Under the pieces are notes generated by a model. That model did not search any database, was not told the DNA's origin, and was given only the letters and a program-made list of their open reading frames with translations. A DNA stretch of 49,479 bases from Streptomyces sp. NRRL B-24085 (GTDB taxonomy: Bacteria; Actinomycetota; Actinomycetes; Streptomycetales; Streptomycetaceae), in assembly GCF_001282115.1 (NCBI RefSeq), contig NZ_LJBR01000033.1, positions 1-49,479 on the forward strand. Reading direction: 5' to 3'. A program made the translations under genes and the position numbers. Shown here piece by piece: positions 47,349-49,479 of the stretch (its first letter is position 1; every line of letters begins with the position of its first letter).

Positions 47349-49088
47349 TCACTCACCGAGCCGGGCGGCCGCCTCCAGCAGCAGTGCGTGGACGAACGCC
47401 TGCGGGAGGTTGCCGCGGAGCTGACGCTGGGCGATGTCGAACTCCTCCGCGTACAGCCCCGAGGCCCCGCAGGCGCCCCGGTTGCGTTCGAACCAGCGGT
47501 ACGCCTCGACGGTCCGCCCCTGCTGGTGCTCGGCGAGAGCCATGACGAACCCGCACAGCACGAAGGCGCCCTCCGCCTCCTCCAGGGGGCGGTCGTCGTG
47601 GCGGAACCGGTACAGGAAATGGTCGTCGGCCAGTTCCCGGCGGCACGCGGCGAGGGTGGCCCGGGTGCGCGGATCGTCGGCGGACAGGGCCCCGCGGACG
47701 CCGGGCAGCAGCAGGGCGGCGTCCACGGACGGGTCGTCGGGGGTGCGCTGCCAGTGGCCGTCGGGGTGGAGACAGGTCCGCTCGGCGGCGCGGAGGAGGG
47801 TGTCGGCCAGGGCGGTGCAGGTGCCGGCGAGCGGGTGACGGGGCGCCGCCGCCGCTACGGCCCGCAGGCCCCCGACGCAGATGAGCCTGCTGTGGGTCCA
47901 CTCCCGGTCGCTCAGCTCCCAGATCCCGGCGTCGGGCTCGCGCCACCGGTCGGCGACGGCCCGCACGGCGATCTCCACGGCCTTCCAGTGGCCCTCCTCC
48001 AGGCGCCCGTGCCGTTCGGCGGCCGCGAGCAGCAGCAGGGCCTCGCCGAAGCAGTCGAGCTGGAACTGCCGGCGGACCTGGTTGCCGACACGGTCGAAGC
48101 CGCCGGGATAGCCGGGCAGGTCGAGGTCGCGCTGGGTCGGCACGGGGTCGCCGTGCACGGTGTAGGCCGGCACCAGGCGGGACCCGTCGGCGTGCAGGCG
48201 CGCGGTGACGAAGCCGACGGCGTTGTCGAGGAGGTCGTGGGCGCCGACCGCGGCGGCTGCCTGGCCGGCGTAGCTCTGGTCGCGGATCCACACGTACCGG
48301 TAGTCGTAGTTCCGGCCCTCTTCGGCGCGCTCGGGCAGGCTGGTGGTGGCCGCCGCGACCATGCCGCCGCCCTGGGTGGTGAGGCCCCGCAGGACGGCGT
48401 AGGCCCGGCGTGCGTCCCGGGGGGCGACGGTCTGGTCCAGCGCGGGGACGGTCCCGTGCCAGGCGGCCTCGGTGGCGGCCCAGGCCCGCTCCGGCTCGGG
48501 TGGCTCGGCCGGCAGCGGGGACACGGCGCATTCCAGAACCAGGTCGTGCCGCTCGCCCGGCTTCAGCTCGATCTCCGCGGTGAGCCCCCGCTCCCCCGGC
48601 ACGGCATGCGGTGCCCCCTGCCAGCGCAGTCGGTACCGGCCGGTGCGCAGCTCCCACACCCCGTCGTCGCCGCGGCGCACCGAGCCCGGTTCGATCGGTG
48701 CCGCACCGTACCCGGCATGCGGGTCGAGGACGACGGAGACCCGGGCGGGGCCGTCCACCGCGCGCACCTGCCGCAGCAGGACGAGCCGGTCCGGGTCCCC
48801 GGGGAAGGCCAGCGCCTCGCGGCACTCGACGATCCCGCCGTCGGTGACCCAGCGGCTGCGCCAGATGAGCGTGCCTTCTTCGTAGTAGCCGCCGAACACG
48901 TACCGTCCGGCGGGAGTGACGGCGTACGCGCCCCGGCCGCCGACGAGACCCGCGAAGATCGCCTCGTCGTGCCAGGTGGGCGCGCACAGCCACCCGATGG
49001 CACCGTCGGGCCCGATGAGCGCTCCGCGCTCACCGTCGGCCAGCAGCGCGTAGTCGTGCAGTGCATGCGGCGGGAAGGGGGTGCTCAT
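47349..49088 (-). CDS. Glycoside hydrolase family 15 (glucoamylase/trehalase)
   Basis: A 579-residue GH15 enzyme. An N-terminal beta-sandwich domain (about 1-230: IGPDGAIGWLCAPTWHDEAIF) is followed by the (alpha/alpha)6 barrel with RYVWIRDQSYAGQ, PDAGIWELSDREWTHSR (general acid region) and EGAFVLCGF (base region). Actinobacterial members of this layout act on alpha-glucosides, including trehalose in mycobacteria. No signal peptide is visible, so it works in the cytosol on glycogen, maltodextrin or trehalose. The ATG at MSTPFPP is the conserved start. It is the last gene of the window, and its promoter lies to the right. Confidence 0.86.
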   Translation of the reverse strand: MSTPFPPHALHDYALLADGERGALIGPDGAIGWLCAPTWHDEAIFAGLVGGRGAYAVTPAGRYVFGGYYEEGTLIWRSRWVTDGGIVECREALAFPGDPDRLVLLRQVRAVDGPARVSVVLDPHAGYGAAPIEPGSVRRGDDGVWELRTGRYRLRWQGAPHAVPGERGLTAEIELKPGERHDLVLECAVSPLPAEPPEPERAWAATEAAWHGTVPALDQTVAPRDARRAYAVLRGLTTQGGGMVAAATTSLPERAEEGRNYDYRYVWIRDQSYAGQAAAAVGAHDLLDNAVGFVTARLHADGSRLVPAYTVHGDPVPTQRDLDLPGYPGGFDRVGNQVRRQFQLDCFGEALLLLAAAERHGRLEEGHWKAVEIAVRAVADRWREPDAGIWELSDREWTHSRLICVGGLRAVAAAAPRHPLAGTCTALADTLLRAAERTCLHPDGHWQRTPDDPSVDAALLLPGVRGALSADDPRTRATLAACRRELADDHFLYRFRHDDRPLEEAEGAFVLCGFVMALAEHQQGRTVEAYRWFERNRGACGASGLYAEEFDIAQRQLRGNLPQAFVHALLLEAAARLGE

Positions 49089-49479
49089 GGGCGGCGGGTA
49101 CCCAGGGGTGGCATGGTCAACTGCCGGTCCGGCAGCGCCCTCGCGGAGAACCGCCGGGCCGCCACCTGGTGAGCACCCGTCCCGCGGGCGCCGACGTGCG
49201 CCTGGTCCGGTCTCCGCGGCCTCTGCCACCGTCGGCCGGCCCGAGTCTGCGGGCCTTCGGGCCGGCGCCACACGACTCGCCGCGGCATCCCGGCCCCGCC
49301 GGGCGTCCTACCACGGGCAGGGCTGGGCTGTGGATCACGGTGAGGGGAGACGGACGGTTGCGCGCCTTGGGTCGCGCCCAGCAGCCGGACCGGCATGGCA
49401 CGGCACGAGTCGCTCGGCGTCCGCGCCGCGTCCTGCCCGGACCACGGCCCGTGTCCCTCCCCCGGCCACGGCCCCGGCC
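49089..49479. other. Right-end region without a recognisable gene
   Basis: It holds the promoter side of the GH15 gene and a perfect 10-bp hairpin, GCCGGCCCGA (49235-49244) with TCGGGCCGGC (49257-49266), loop of 12. Short open frames on both strands resemble random high-GC reading frames. I see no tRNA or further gene before the window ends. Confidence 0.5.

Overview
This is a high-GC actinobacterial chromosome segment, almost certainly from Streptomyces. The signs are an SsgA-like sporulation protein, an NsdB-type TPR regulator, DUF397 and DUF6479 proteins, a PAS/PP2C phosphatase, strong third-position GC bias, and rare TTA (bldA) leucine codons in three genes. No tRNA, rRNA, CRISPR array, insertion sequence or phage gene was seen. 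About 34 protein genes fill the window.

Left part (1-12.9 kb): two GNAT acetyltransferases and a cytidine-deaminase-fold enzyme. Next comes a 1467-residue membrane protein with about ten TM helices, PAS, GGDEF and EAL domains, fused in frame to a complete PLP-dependent alpha-oxoamine synthase domain. A small SAM methyltransferase gene follows it directly. Then come a secreted S33 peptidase, a divergent MarR/hotdog-thioesterase pair around a perfect palindrome, and an arcD-arcA arginine deiminase pair divergent from a baeRF3 (eRF1-like) protein.

Developmental and envelope part (13-24.3 kb): an SsgA-like protein, a PAS-PP2C phosphatase, nsdB with a divergent phosphotransferase, a secreted amidase with a lysozyme-like N-terminus, and small conserved genes (hypothetical, ABATE/CGNR, double Usp, DUF397). 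The TTA codons fall in arcD, the phosphatase and the phosphotransferase. A textbook Crp-type palindrome and three 10-bp tandem repeats sit in the divergent promoters.

Lipid/steroid-type catabolic part (24.3-46.3 kb): DUF35-thiolase-thiolase in the gene order of mycobacterial Rv3521-ltp4-ltp3, an EchA19-like hydratase, a divergent FadD19-like CoA ligase, a sulfatase-fold membrane enzyme, paaK, two more acyl-CoA ligases, a penicillin/AHL-type acylase, a nitronate monooxygenase-like flavoprotein, an FAD oxidoreductase, a soluble Ser/Thr kinase with eight TPR units, an MpaB-type oxygenase and a FadE29-like acyl-CoA dehydrogenase behind a perfect KstR-type box. A second operator (TTTTCTGAY, 5-nt spacer, GTCAGATT) occurs at two promoters 11.8 kb apart, which suggests one regulator controls the FadD19/EchA19 and NMO/FadD units. 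The segment looks like a dispersed side-chain-degradation regulon.

Right end (46.4-49.5 kb): a 13-cysteine four-helix copper-storage-type protein, a DUF6479 membrane protein with a sigmaB-like promoter, and a GH15 glucoamylase/trehalase. The last 390 bases hold only a hairpin that I can support. The most unusual item is the c-di-GMP/alpha-oxoamine synthase fusion. Family assignments rest on sequences recalled from memory; no search was run.
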